Below, one piece after another: positions 56,422-64,000 of a stretch of 64,000 nt of DNA. The notes under the pieces are model-generated. The model ran no database searches. It was given only the letters and a program-made list of their open reading frames with translations, and was not told the origin of the DNA. Made by a program: the position numbers and the translations under genes. How positions within the stretch are numbered: position 1 is the stretch's first letter; the number at the start of each line of letters is the position of its first letter. Source of the stretch: Corynebacterium endometrii (GTDB lineage Bacteria; Actinomycetota; Actinomycetes; Mycobacteriales; Mycobacteriaceae); contig NZ_CP039247.1 of assembly GCF_004795735.1 (NCBI RefSeq), forward strand, positions 496,001 through 560,000, read 5' to 3'.

Positions 56422-59400
56422 GTGGTTGACACCGCGCTTTCATCATTCAATAAGATTCTCGTCGCCAACCGTGGTGAGATTGCCGTCCGCGCTTTTCGTG
56501 CAGCATTTGAGACCGGCGCTAAGACCGTAGCTATTTACCCACGCGAGGACCGCAATTCCTTCCACCGCGCATTCGCCGATGAGGCGGTACGCATTGGTGT
56601 TGAGGGTCAGCCGGTCAAGGCGTACCTCGATATCGATGAGGTTATCCGCGCGGCCAAGAAGTCCGGTGCTGATGCCATTTACCCTGGTTACGGCTTCCTT
56701 TCCGAGCGTGCGGATCTCGCGCGCGCCTGCAGGGACAACGGCATTAAGTTCATCGGTCCTTCCGCAGAGACCCTGGACCTAACCGGTGACAAGGCCGCTG
56801 CGGTGCAGGCCGCGGAGGCCGCAGGCCTACCAACCCTCAAGGACTCCAAGCCGTCTACCGACCCGGACGAGCTTTACGAGTACGCAAAGGAATTTACTTA
56901 CCCGGTCTTCGTCAAGGCAGTTGCCGGTGGCGGCGGCCGCGGCATGCGTTTCATCGAGAATGAGGCGGAGTTCAAGCAGAAGGCTGCGGAGGCATCCCGC
57001 GAGGCGGCGGCCGCGTTTGGTGATGGCCACGTATACGTTGAGACCGCCGTTATCAAGCCCCAGCACATCGAGGTGCAGATCCTGGCCGATGAGCATGGCA
57101 ACGTCATGCACCTGTATGAGCGTGACTGCTCCGTGCAGCGCCGCCACCAGAAGGTAGTGGAGATTGCCCCGGCTCCTACCCTGGATCCGGAGCTGCGTGA
57201 CCGCATCTGTGAGGACGCAGTTAAGTTCTGCCAGCACATTAACTACTCCGGTGCGGGCACCGTTGAGTTCCTGGTTGATGAGCGCGGCAATCACGTGTTC
57301 ATTGAGATGAACCCGCGTGTCCAGGTGGAGCACACGGTGACTGAGGAAGTTACCGGTGTAGACATTGTGAAATCCCAAATGCAGATTGCCGCCGGTGCCT
57401 CCCTTGAGGACCTGGGCCTGAAGCAGGAAGAGGTCAAGCTCACCGGCGCGGCCCTTCAGTGCCGCATTACCACTGAGGATCCAAACAACGGTTTCCGCCC
57501 AGATACCGGTACTCTGACCGCTTACCGCTCTCCGGGCGGCGCGGGTGTGCGTCTCGATGGCGCGACCTCGGTGGGCGCAGAGATTTCCCCTAACTTCGAC
57601 TCCCTGCTGGTGAAGATGACCTGCCGCGGCCAGGATTTCAAGCAGGCTGTGGCGCGCGCCCAGCGCGCCCTTAACGAGTTCCACGTTGCCGGCGTTGCTA
57701 CCAACATCGGCTTCCTGCGCGCCCTGCTGCGCGAGCCGGACTTCACCGAAAAGCGCGTAGACACCGGTTTCATTAATGACCACCCGGACCTGCTGAAGGC
57801 TCCTCCGGCTACCGACGAGCCCGGACGCATCGTGGAGTACATCGCAGATGTGACCGTGAACCGTCCAAACGGTGAGCGTCCTACCTCCCTGCGCCCGTTC
57901 GATAAGCTCCCAACCCTGGATAAGCAGGAACCCCTGCCGAAGGGCTCCCGCGATGAGCTGCTGGAGCTGGGGCCTAAGGCCTGGGCTGAGAAGATCCGTA
58001 AGCAGGACGCACTTGCCGTGACGGATACCACCTTCCGCGACGCGCACCAGTCCTTGCTGGCCACCCGCGTTCGCGGCACCGCATTGGTTTCCGCCGCCGA
58101 GCACGTGGCACGCCTGACCCCTAACCTGTACTCCGTTGAGGCATGGGGCGGCGCCACCTTCGATGTGGCCATGCGCTTCCTCCAGGAGGATCCATGGGTA
58201 CGCCTGGACCTGCTGCGTGACGCCATGCCAAACGTGAATATTCAGATGCTGCTGCGCGGGCGCAATACGGTTGGCTACACCCCGTACCCAGACTCCGTAT
58301 GCCACGGTTTCGTGCAGGAGGCCGCTAAGTCCGGCGTGGACGTATTCCGTATCTTCGATGCTCTTAATGACGTATCCCAGATGCGCCCGGCTATCGAGGC
58401 CGTTCTGGAGACCAACACCACCGTGGCCGAGGTAGCCATGGCATACTCCGGTGACCTGTCTTCCCCGAAGGAAGACATTTACACGCTGGATTACTACCTG
58501 AAGCTCGCCGAGGAGATTGTCAACACCGGCGCCCACGTACTGGCCATCAAGGATATGGCCGGCCTGCTGCGCCCGGAGGCTGCAACCAAGCTGGTGACCG
58601 CGCTGCGCAAGGAATTCGACCTGCCGGTTCACGTCCATACCCATGACACCGCCGGCGGCCAGCTGGCTACCTACTTCGCGGCCGCCGCAGCCGGCGCTGA
58701 CGCTGTGGACGGCGCTTCCGCGCCTTTGGCCGGTACCACCTCCCAGCCTTCCCTGTCCGCAATCGTCGCGGCGTTCTCTAACTCCGATCGCGACACCGGT
58801 ATCGATCTGCAGGCGGTTTCCGACCTGGAGCCTTACTGGGAGGCAGTGCGTCAGCTGTACGCTCCGTTTGAAAACGGCATCCCAGGGCCAACCGGCCGCG
58901 TCTACAAGCACGAGATCCCGGGTGGCCAGCTGTCTAACCTGCGCGCCCAGGCATCCGCCCTGGGCCTGGCTGACCGTTTCGAGGTCATCGAGGATAACTA
59001 CGCTGCCGTGAATGAGATGCTGGGCCGCCCAACCAAGGTGACCCCTTCCTCCAAGGTCGTTGGTGACCTGGCGCTCCACCTGGTGGGAGCCGGCGTTGAT
59101 CCCGCAGACTTCGAGGCAAACCCAACCAAGTATGACATTCCGGATTCCGTCATCGCGTTCCTGCGCGGTGAGCTTGGTACACCCGCTCATGGTTGGCCGC
59201 CGCTGCGTGACAAGATTCTGTCCTCCCGCGGTGAGGGTGACGTCACGGTTAAGGAGGTGCCGGAGGAAGAGAAGGCACACCTGAGCTCCGATGATTCATC
59301 CGAGCGTCGTGACGCCCTGAACCGTCTGCTCTTCCCTAAGGAGTTTGAGCAGTTCAAGGAGTTCCGCCGCCAGTACGGAAACACCGAGGCGTTGACTGAT

Positions 59401-59853
59401 GCCACCTTCTTCTACGGTCTGACCGAGGGCGAGGAGCAGGTAGTCCACTACTTCACTGGCGAGGCTGGCGACCGTTCCTCCCTCAACTCCATGATCGTCC
59501 GCCTGGACGCCGTGGGTGAGGCAGATGAGAAGGGTATGCGCTCTGTCATCTTGAACGTCAACGGCCAGGTCCGCCCAATGAAGGTCCGCGATAACAACGA
59601 GGATTCGGTTGTGGATACCGTTGAGAAGGCTGACTCTTCCAATGAAGGCCACGTTGCCGCGCCTTTCGCCGGCGTTGTTAACGTAACCGTCGAGGTTGGC
59701 GCCGAGGTCAAGGCCGGCGACCAGGTCGCCGTCATCGAGGCGATGAAGATGGAAGCGGGCATCTCCGCAACCAAGGATGGCAAGATCGAGCGCGTTGCGA
59801 TCGGTCAGGCCACCAAGGTTGAGGGCGGCGATCTGATCGTCGTGATTTCCTAG
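56422..59853 (+). CDS. pyc: Pyruvate carboxylase
   Basis: The 1143-residue biotin enzyme carboxylates pyruvate to oxaloacetate. Domains in order: biotin carboxylase (about 8-455; [49 protein letters not shown]), carboxyltransferase (about 520-820; AVTDTTFRDAHQSLLATRVR, HVHTHDTAGGQLATY), allosteric/linker region, and BCCP domain (about 1065-1143) with the biotinyl lysine in VIEAMKMEAG. The GTG at 56422 is preferred because AAAGGA lies 9-10 nt upstream; an ATG at 56404 would add 6 residues and put that site inside the gene. A strong terminator follows. Confidence 0.96.
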   Translation: MVDTALSSFNKILVANRGEIAVRAFRAAFETGAKTVAIYPREDRNSFHRAFADEAVRIGVEGQPVKAYLDIDEVIRAAKKSGADAIYPGYGFLSERADLARACRDNGIKFIGPSAETLDLTGDKAAAVQAAEAAGLPTLKDSKPSTDPDELYEYAKEFTYPVFVKAVAGGGGRGMRFIENEAEFKQKAAEASREAAAAFGDGHVYVETAVIKPQHIEVQILADEHGNVMHLYERDCSVQRRHQKVVEIAPAPTLDPELRDRICEDAVKFCQHINYSGAGTVEFLVDERGNHVFIEMNPRVQVEHTVTEEVTGVDIVKSQMQIAAGASLEDLGLKQEEVKLTGAALQCRITTEDPNNGFRPDTGTLTAYRSPGGAGVRLDGATSVGAEISPNFDSLLVKMTCRGQDFKQAVARAQRALNEFHVAGVATNIGFLRALLREPDFTEKRVDTGFINDHPDLLKAPPATDEPGRIVEYIADVTVNRPNGERPTSLRPFDKLPTLDKQEPLPKGSRDELLELGPKAWAEKIRKQDALAVTDTTFRDAHQSLLATRVRGTALVSAAEHVARLTPNLYSVEAWGGATFDVAMRFLQEDPWVRLDLLRDAMPNVNIQMLLRGRNTVGYTPYPDSVCHGFVQEAAKSGVDVFRIFDALNDVSQMRPAIEAVLETNTTVAEVAMAYSGDLSSPKEDIYTLDYYLKLAEEIVNTGAHVLAIKDMAGLLRPEAATKLVTALRKEFDLPVHVHTHDTAGGQLATYFAAAAAGADAVDGASAPLAGTTSQPSLSAIVAAFSNSDRDTGIDLQAVSDLEPYWEAVRQLYAPFENGIPGPTGRVYKHEIPGGQLSNLRAQASALGLADRFEVIEDNYAAVNEMLGRPTKVTPSSKVVGDLALHLVGAGVDPADFEANPTKYDIPDSVIAFLRGELGTPAHGWPPLRDKILSSRGEGDVTVKEVPEEEKAHLSSDDSSERRDALNRLLFPKEFEQFKEFRRQYGNTEALTDATFFYGLTEGEEQVVHYFTGEAGDRSSLNSMIVRLDAVGEADEKGMRSVILNVNGQVRPMKVRDNNEDSVVDTVEKADSSNEGHVAAPFAGVVNVTVEVGAEVKAGDQVAVIEAMKMEAGISATKDGKIERVAIGQATKVEGGDLIVVIS

Positions 59854-59894
59854 CCGGCACTGCCCAGGCCCGTACGGCATGAGCCCTGGGGCTG

Positions 59895-59946
59895 AAAGCT
59901 CCCCTCCGCAGTATCGAATCTGTGGAGGGGAGCTTTGCTGTACCGG
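59895..59946. terminator. Strong terminator after pyc
   Basis: A 13-bp perfect stem AAAGCTCCCCTCC/GGAGGGGAGCTTT, extended inward by CCGCA/TGTGG, lies between pyc and the convergent acetyltransferase gene. Confidence 0.85.
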
Positions 59947-60036
59947 GACGAAAATGCAGGCGGCGGGCGAGCATCGATTGCTCTCCTAAGCCGTTACCCC
60001 CTCATTGGCGTGGGAGGGGGCGATGTCCGCGTGCGT

Positions 60037-60606
60037 TTAGGCGAAGTACTTGATCATCGGACCCGGATCCTGGCCGGGGACGTTGATGTCTGTGAAACCT
60101 TCAGATTCGTACAGCGCGCGGGCCGGCGCGTTGTTCGCATCCACCCACAGGGCAATCGCCGGGGCTTCCTGCGCGGCCGCCAAATCACACACATTGCGCA
60201 GCAACATCCGGCCCACGCCCGTGCCGCGGTAGCGGCCCTCCACCGCGATGCAAAGCTCGGGGATGGTCTCCGGGTCGTACTGCGTGGCCCACTGGCTTTC
60301 GTCGAGTGGGTCAGCGTCATGCGCGCCCATGTACGCGGCTCCCTTGGGGCCATAGGTGAAGTAGCGCAGCCACGCCCCGCCGGCGGGTACGCCCATCTCG
60401 CTGAGCGCAATGACTCCACCGTCCACCAATGGAGACCAATTCTCAACGTAACGGGGCAGGTCTACCCTGTGAACCGGCGGTAGGTCTGCGGTTTCATCGC
60501 CGAAGACGTTGGTCAGGTAGAGCAGGCGCGAGATGTAGGTCCGGTCTTCCTCCTTGGCCAAGCGTACGCCCTTGATTGAGTCATTAGCCTTGTAATTGTC
60601 CGTCAT
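60037..60606 (-). CDS. GNAT-family N-acetyltransferase
   Basis: The 189-residue protein carries the GNAT acetyl-CoA motif ELCIAVEGRYRGTGVGRMLLRNVCDLAAAQ (about 127-156; RGTGVG pyrophosphate loop) and the following ALWVDANNAPARALYESEGFTDI. The substrate is unknown; the N-terminal half (DLPRYVENWSPLVDGGVIALSEMGVPAGGAWLRYFT) is the usual substrate lobe. The ATG at 60606 lies 7 nt after TAGGTT (60619-60614 on the minus strand), so the longer frame to 60624 is not needed. Confidence 0.85.
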   Translation of the reverse strand: MTDNYKANDSIKGVRLAKEEDRTYISRLLYLTNVFGDETADLPPVHRVDLPRYVENWSPLVDGGVIALSEMGVPAGGAWLRYFTYGPKGAAYMGAHDADPLDESQWATQYDPETIPELCIAVEGRYRGTGVGRMLLRNVCDLAAAQEAPAIALWVDANNAPARALYESEGFTDINVPGQDPGPMIKYFA

Positions 60607-60746
60607 GTACACCAACCTACCCAAGTCCTAATCCCGCCGTCCGGGCCAGCCCCCGTGGCACTCGTGGTAGCTACACAACGGCTCGGCTAAGCGCGCTTGG
60701 TCCGCCTCGACCGGGGCGGCGTGATGCACGGGTCGGGGCATGGAAA

Positions 60747-60776
60747 ACCCCGCGCCAATAGCACACGGCGCGGGGT
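60747..60776 (-). terminator. Terminator of accBC
   Basis: ACCCCGCGCC/GGCGCGGGGT stem (60747-60756, 60767-60776) followed on the minus strand by TTTTCC, 20 bp beyond the accBC stop. Confidence 0.9.
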
Positions 60777-60794
60777 AGGGGGAAGTAGCGTTGG

Positions 60795-62567
60795 CTACTT
60801 GATCTCGAGGATTGGGTTGCCCTTGTTGATCTGGGAGCCCTGTTCTACGGCGAGTCCGGTAACGGTACCGGACTTGTGGGCCTTGACTGGGTTTTCCATC
60901 TTCATGGCCTCGAGGATGACCACCACGTCGCCCTCGGCTACTTCCTGGCCCTCTTCAACGGCTACCTTGATGACGGTGCCCTGCATCGGCGCTACCACGG
61001 CGTCACCTGATACGGCAGCCTTGGCGCCGCCGCTGCGGCGCTTCTTAGCCTTCTTCCTCACGGCGCCGGCGGCGCCCATGATTAGGTTGCTTGGCAGGGC
61101 CACCTCAATGCGGCGGCCGGCTACCTCAACCACGAATTTCTGCGCAGGGGCCGGGGCTGAATCCTCCGCGTCGGCAGGGTCGCCGTACGCTTCGAGCTGG
61201 TTGTTCCACTCTTCTTCAATCCACTTGGTGTAGACGTCAAAACTCTCGCCGTTTCCAATGAACGCGGCATCATCAAGGACGGCCTTGTGGAACGGGATTA
61301 CCGTTGGCAGACCCTCAACAACGTACTCACTGAGAGCGCGGCGGGAACGAGCAATGGCCTCATCGCGGGTTTCACCCCAGACAATGAGCTTGCCCAGCAT
61401 TGAATCAAACTGGCCACCAATGACGGAACCCTCACGCAGGCCCGCATCCACGCGAACGCCTGGGCCGGCCGGCTCCGAGTACTTGGTCACGGTGCCTGGG
61501 GCGGGCATGAATCCAGCGGCGGCGTCCTCGCCGTTGATGCGGAACTCAATAGCGTGGCCGCGTGGCTCAGGATCTGAATCGAAACGAAGAGCCTCGCCCT
61601 CGGCGATGCGGAACTGCTCGCGCACTAGGTCCAAGCCGGTGGTTTCCTCGGTCACGGGATGCTCCACCTGCAGGCGGGTGTTGACCTCGAGGAAGGAAAT
61701 CAGGCCATCGGCCCCAACCAGGTATTCCACGGTGCCGGCGCCGTAGTAACCGGCTTCCTTGCAGATCCGCTTGGCGGACTCGTGGATGGAAGCTCGCTGC
61801 TCCTCGGATAGGAATGGGGCAGGGGCTTCCTCAACAAGCTTCTGGAAGCGGCGCTGCAGGGAACAATCACGCGTTCCCACGACAATGACGTTGCCGTGCT
61901 GGTCCGCCAGTACCTGCGCCTCGACGTGGCGGGCCTTATCCAGGTAGCGCTCCACGAAGCACTCACCGCGGCCGAAGGCGGCGGTGGCCTCACGGGTGGC
62001 GGACTCAAACAATTCGCCAATTTCCTCGCGGGTGTGCGCAACCTTCATGCCGCGTCCTCCGCCGCCAAAGGCTGCCTTGATCGCAACGGGAAGTCCGTGC
62101 TCGTCTGCGAATGCCTCGACCTCGGCCGCGTCCGCGACGGGCTCCTTGGTGCCAGGCGCCATGGGGGCATCAGCGCGCTCGGCGATGTGGCGGGCGGTGA
62201 CCTTGTCACCTAGATCCGCAATGGATTGGGGCGAAGGGCCAATCCAGATAAGGCCCTTGTCGATGACGGCCTGAGCAAAGTCAGCGTTTTCAGAGAGGAA
62301 CCCGTAGCCGGGGTGGATGGCGTTAGCGCCGGACTTATCCGCTGCGTCAAGAATCTTATCGAAGTCAAGGTAAGACTCGGCGGAGGTCTGACCACCAAGG
62401 GCAAAGGCCTCATCGGCCAGCTCTACAAAGGGCGCATCGGCGTCAGGCTCGGCGTAGACGGCAACGGAAGCGATGCCGGCGTCACGGGCTGCGCGGATTA
62501 CGCGCACCGCAATCTCACCACGGTTAGCGATGAGAACCTTGGTGATCTTCTTGGTTTCTACTGCCAC
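60795..62567 (-). CDS. accBC: Acyl-CoA carboxylase alpha subunit (biotin carboxylase + BCCP)
   Basis: The 590-residue protein joins a biotin carboxylase (about 8-450; [60 protein letters not shown]) to a C-terminal biotin carboxyl carrier domain (about 515-590) with the biotinyl lysine in [14 protein letters not shown]. It works with AccD-type beta subunits, not present here, to make malonyl-, methylmalonyl- or long-chain carboxyacyl-CoA for fatty and mycolic acids. The GTG at 62567 follows GGAGGG. An 8-bp perfect palindrome lies 31-55 bp upstream, suggesting repressor control. Confidence 0.95.
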   Translation of the reverse strand: MAVETKKITKVLIANRGEIAVRVIRAARDAGIASVAVYAEPDADAPFVELADEAFALGGQTSAESYLDFDKILDAADKSGANAIHPGYGFLSENADFAQAVIDKGLIWIGPSPQSIADLGDKVTARHIAERADAPMAPGTKEPVADAAEVEAFADEHGLPVAIKAAFGGGGRGMKVAHTREEIGELFESATREATAAFGRGECFVERYLDKARHVEAQVLADQHGNVIVVGTRDCSLQRRFQKLVEEAPAPFLSEEQRASIHESAKRICKEAGYYGAGTVEYLVGADGLISFLEVNTRLQVEHPVTEETTGLDLVREQFRIAEGEALRFDSDPEPRGHAIEFRINGEDAAAGFMPAPGTVTKYSEPAGPGVRVDAGLREGSVIGGQFDSMLGKLIVWGETRDEAIARSRRALSEYVVEGLPTVIPFHKAVLDDAAFIGNGESFDVYTKWIEEEWNNQLEAYGDPADAEDSAPAPAQKFVVEVAGRRIEVALPSNLIMGAAGAVRKKAKKRRSGGAKAAVSGDAVVAPMQGTVIKVAVEEGQEVAEGDVVVILEAMKMENPVKAHKSGTVTGLAVEQGSQINKGNPILEIK

Positions 62568-62597
62568 GGCAGGAACCCTCCATATACAGACTTGTAG

Positions 62598-62622
62598 GTA
62601 GGCGTGAAAAAGTAACGCCTAC
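62598..62622. promoter_or_regulatory. Palindromic operator candidate in the accBC leader/promoter
   Basis: GTAGGCGT-N9-ACGCCTAC is a perfect inverted repeat 31-55 bp upstream of the accBC start. TTGACT (62657-62652) and TAAGAAT lie just upstream on the minus strand as promoter candidates. accBC is known to be repressed by the TetR-type regulator FasR in C. glutamicum; whether this is its site cannot be judged here. Confidence 0.5.
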
Positions 62623-62712
62623 TATTCTTACACACAAAAACGTGAGGAAACAGTCAAGTTTTGGCCGTTGCTCACAGAAACTAGTTTGACCAGTAAAAAT
62701 AAAATAGAAATA

Positions 62713-62740
62713 GGGCGTGTCACGCACTGTAACAACGCCC
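62713..62740 (-). terminator. Terminator of the sulfurtransferase-like gene
   Basis: GGGCGT/ACGCCC hairpin followed on the minus strand by ATTTCTATTTTATTTTT. It lies 23 bp beyond the stop codon. Confidence 0.7.
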
Positions 62741-62762
62741 CATCCTACCTTTTGATGGTCAT

Positions 62763-63626
62763 TTAAAGCTCGATAGGCATGCGAACCATGTTGCCCCACT
62801 CGGCCCAGGAACCGTCATAGACACGAGCGTCTTCGAATCCAAGAAGGAACTTCAAGACAAACCAGGTGTGGGCCGCCTGCGCGCCCAGGTGGGAATACAG
62901 GGCGATGGACTTCTTCGCGTCTAGCTGGCTGTAGGTTTCACGCAGCTGCTCGACGTTCCTGAATACGCCGTTGGGATAGACGGACACGTTCCAGGTCAGG
63001 TTGATGGCGCCCGGGATGTGGCCGTGGCGGATGGTGGTGCCGTACTGGGAATCGCCCTTGATCGACGTTTCGGTCGGCTTGCCCGCGAACTCATCGGCGG
63101 GGCGGGTGTCAACCAGGGTGAGGCTGCCGTCACGTAGTTCATCGACGAACACGCGCAGTGGGGTTTCGTTTAGCTCTGGCACCGGATAATCAGATACTGG
63201 GAATTCCGGAACCATGTAGGAGGTATCGCGTTCTTCGCTCATCCAGGCGTCCCTGCCGCCGTCAAGCAGGCGCACGTCCGGGTGGCCGTAGAGGCAAAAT
63301 ACCCAGAGGGCAAACGCTGCCCACCAGTTGTTCTTATCGCCGTAGATGACCACGGTGTCATCACGTTTGATGCCCTTGCTGCGCATAAGTTCGGCGAACT
63401 CTTCTGCGCTAATCACGTCACGGGTCAGCGGGCTTAGGAGCTCACTTTGGAAGTTAATCCGCGTAGCGGTGGGGAGGTGCCCGATGTCATAGAGCAACGC
63501 ATCTTCATCCACTTCGATGACGCGCAGTCCTTGAACGCCAAGGCGGGCGGAGAGCCATGGGGCGGAGACTAAACGCTCAGGGTTGGCGAATTCCTGGAAT
63601 TGCGGAGCTGGGTCAAACTCAATCAT
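62763..63626 (-). CDS. Rhodanese-fold sulfurtransferase homologue lacking the catalytic cysteine
   Basis: The 287-residue protein has two rhodanese domains: the inactive N-terminal one with VIYGDKNNWWAAFALWVFCLYGHPDVRLLDGG (about 93-124) and the C-terminal one (about 165-285) with TLVDTRPADEFAG and HIPGAINLTW. In thiosulfate sulfurtransferases the active loop reads CRIGER or similar; here it reads YSHLGAQ, with Ser245 in place of Cys. The only cysteine is Cys111 in the N-terminal domain. It is therefore unlikely to be a classic thiosulfate:cyanide sulfurtransferase. A gene of this family also precedes accBC in C. glutamicum. Confidence 0.85.
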   Translation of the reverse strand: MIEFDPAPQFQEFANPERLVSAPWLSARLGVQGLRVIEVDEDALLYDIGHLPTATRINFQSELLSPLTRDVISAEEFAELMRSKGIKRDDTVVIYGDKNNWWAAFALWVFCLYGHPDVRLLDGGRDAWMSEERDTSYMVPEFPVSDYPVPELNETPLRVFVDELRDGSLTLVDTRPADEFAGKPTETSIKGDSQYGTTIRHGHIPGAINLTWNVSVYPNGVFRNVEQLRETYSQLDAKKSIALYSHLGAQAAHTWFVLKFLLGFEDARVYDGSWAEWGNMVRMPIEL

Positions 63627-63965
63627 GGGTTGGCGCGCCTTTCTGTGGGGCAGTTGGTACGCAAATAATACTTCCCGTCAACTTTAGCGCGGCGGGCGGA
63701 TCCCTTCTTAAAATGTGGTGTTGGATACATAAAATACAGATAAATCCGGCAGCAGTTATATCTGGTTATAACAACACCGCAGGTAAGCGTCGTGGGGGTG
63801 CGATTATGGGCGCAAAACCCGTGGAAATTCGCGGGGGATAACGCGGGGTTAGTTACTCCGCGGAACGGCGTGAAGTCCGATAATTTTATTAGTGAGAGCG
63901 CGGCGCAAAAATTGAGCGTCAACGCGTTCGCTATTCCACTACACCCAGATGAAAGGGATTCACCT
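63627..63965. other. Divergent intergenic region with nested palindromes
   Basis: This 339-bp region separates the sulfurtransferase-like gene from the last gene. It holds nested inverted repeats: outer TGTGGTGTTG/CAACACCGCA (63714-63723, 63772-63781; one mismatch) and inner CAGATA/TATCTG (63737-63742, 63759-63764). TAATTTTATTAG near 63880-63892 is a -10-like segment for the plus-strand gene. No convincing ORF with a ribosome site was seen. Confidence 0.5.
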
Positions 63966-64000
63966 GTGAAGAAGGCAATCGTAGTATTTGAGGTCGAGGG
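63966..64000 (+). CDS. Start of an unidentified CDS, cut by the window end
   Basis: A GTG at 63966, preceded by AAAGGGA about 10 nt upstream, opens a frame reading VKKAIVVFEVEG to the window edge. The first residues suggest a beta-strand start of a globular protein. Too short to identify. Confidence 0.5.
   Translation, partial: MKKAIVVFEVE

Noticed and set aside
56827..59280. 817-codon open frame antisense to pyc
   Set aside because: It lies wholly within pyc, has no recognisable domain and no ribosome site, and long antisense frames are common opposite high-GC genes. The plus strand encodes a textbook pyruvate carboxylase.

Overview
The window is a high-GC Gram-positive chromosome segment, and everything points to the genus Corynebacterium. 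It carries a metINQ–dnaE2 block, folD–DUF3017–metXY, ppc, monomeric isocitrate dehydrogenase, xth–trpS–yihY, upp, lpdA, pyruvate carboxylase, a prpDBC/prpR methylcitrate cluster and accBC–sulfurtransferase, in an order much like that known from C. glutamicum. Many genes begin with a start codon 6-8 nt after a TANNNT -10 box (leaderless mRNAs), as is typical of this genus. No rRNA, tRNA, insertion sequence, prophage or CRISPR array was seen. The species cannot be fixed from the sequence alone.

Layout. 0-10.4 kb: imuB (catalytically dead Y-family polymerase partner), an AMIN-like lipoprotein and a sucrase/ferredoxin-like protein, then a methionine ABC transporter with two tandem MetQ binding proteins, then dnaE2. 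imuB and dnaE2 are the two ends of a mutasome split by the met genes. 10.5-18.3 kb: lactate oxidation operon lutABC, a divergent LldR-type GntR regulator, an MHS-family permease whose promoter carries two perfect TNGTNNNACNA sites, and a BCCT osmolyte carrier. 18.5-28.2 kb: paired PH-domain membrane proteins, trmL/folD from overlapping leaderless promoters, DUF3017, metYX, a 32-codon ORF coupled to nadC, and an M3 peptidase. 28.3-38.5 kb: ppc, icd, an MFS exporter, xth, a 63-aa membrane protein, trpS and yihY. 38.5-46.8 kb: a J-like/RDD membrane protein, a D,D-carboxypeptidase, a degenerate adenosine-deaminase-like protein coupled to an alpha/beta hydrolase, an unknown 412-aa protein, a two-gene unit of a small helical protein and a signal-less NlpC/P60 hydrolase, upp, and an XRE regulator. 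47-64 kb: M20 amidohydrolase, lpdA, a three-repeat Ltp-family surface protein, prpR/prpDBC, pyc, a GNAT acetyltransferase, accBC, a rhodanese-fold protein lacking its catalytic cysteine, and the first codons of a further gene.

How the genes work together. The core theme is three- and four-carbon metabolism: lactate to pyruvate (LutABC), pyruvate or PEP to oxaloacetate (Pyc, Ppc), propionyl-CoA to pyruvate and succinate (PrpCDB), acyl-CoA carboxylation (AccBC) and NADPH supply (Icd). A second theme is methionine: uptake by MetQNI and synthesis by MetX/MetY, with McbR-like half-site pairs (8/10 matches) at both promoters. The most notable unexplained structures are a palindromic repeat family with compensatory arm changes at two convergent gene junctions, the tandem GntR operator at the MHS permease, the C40/helical protein pair, and several family members that have lost catalytic residues (ADA-like, rhodanese-like, HPD-less J-like).
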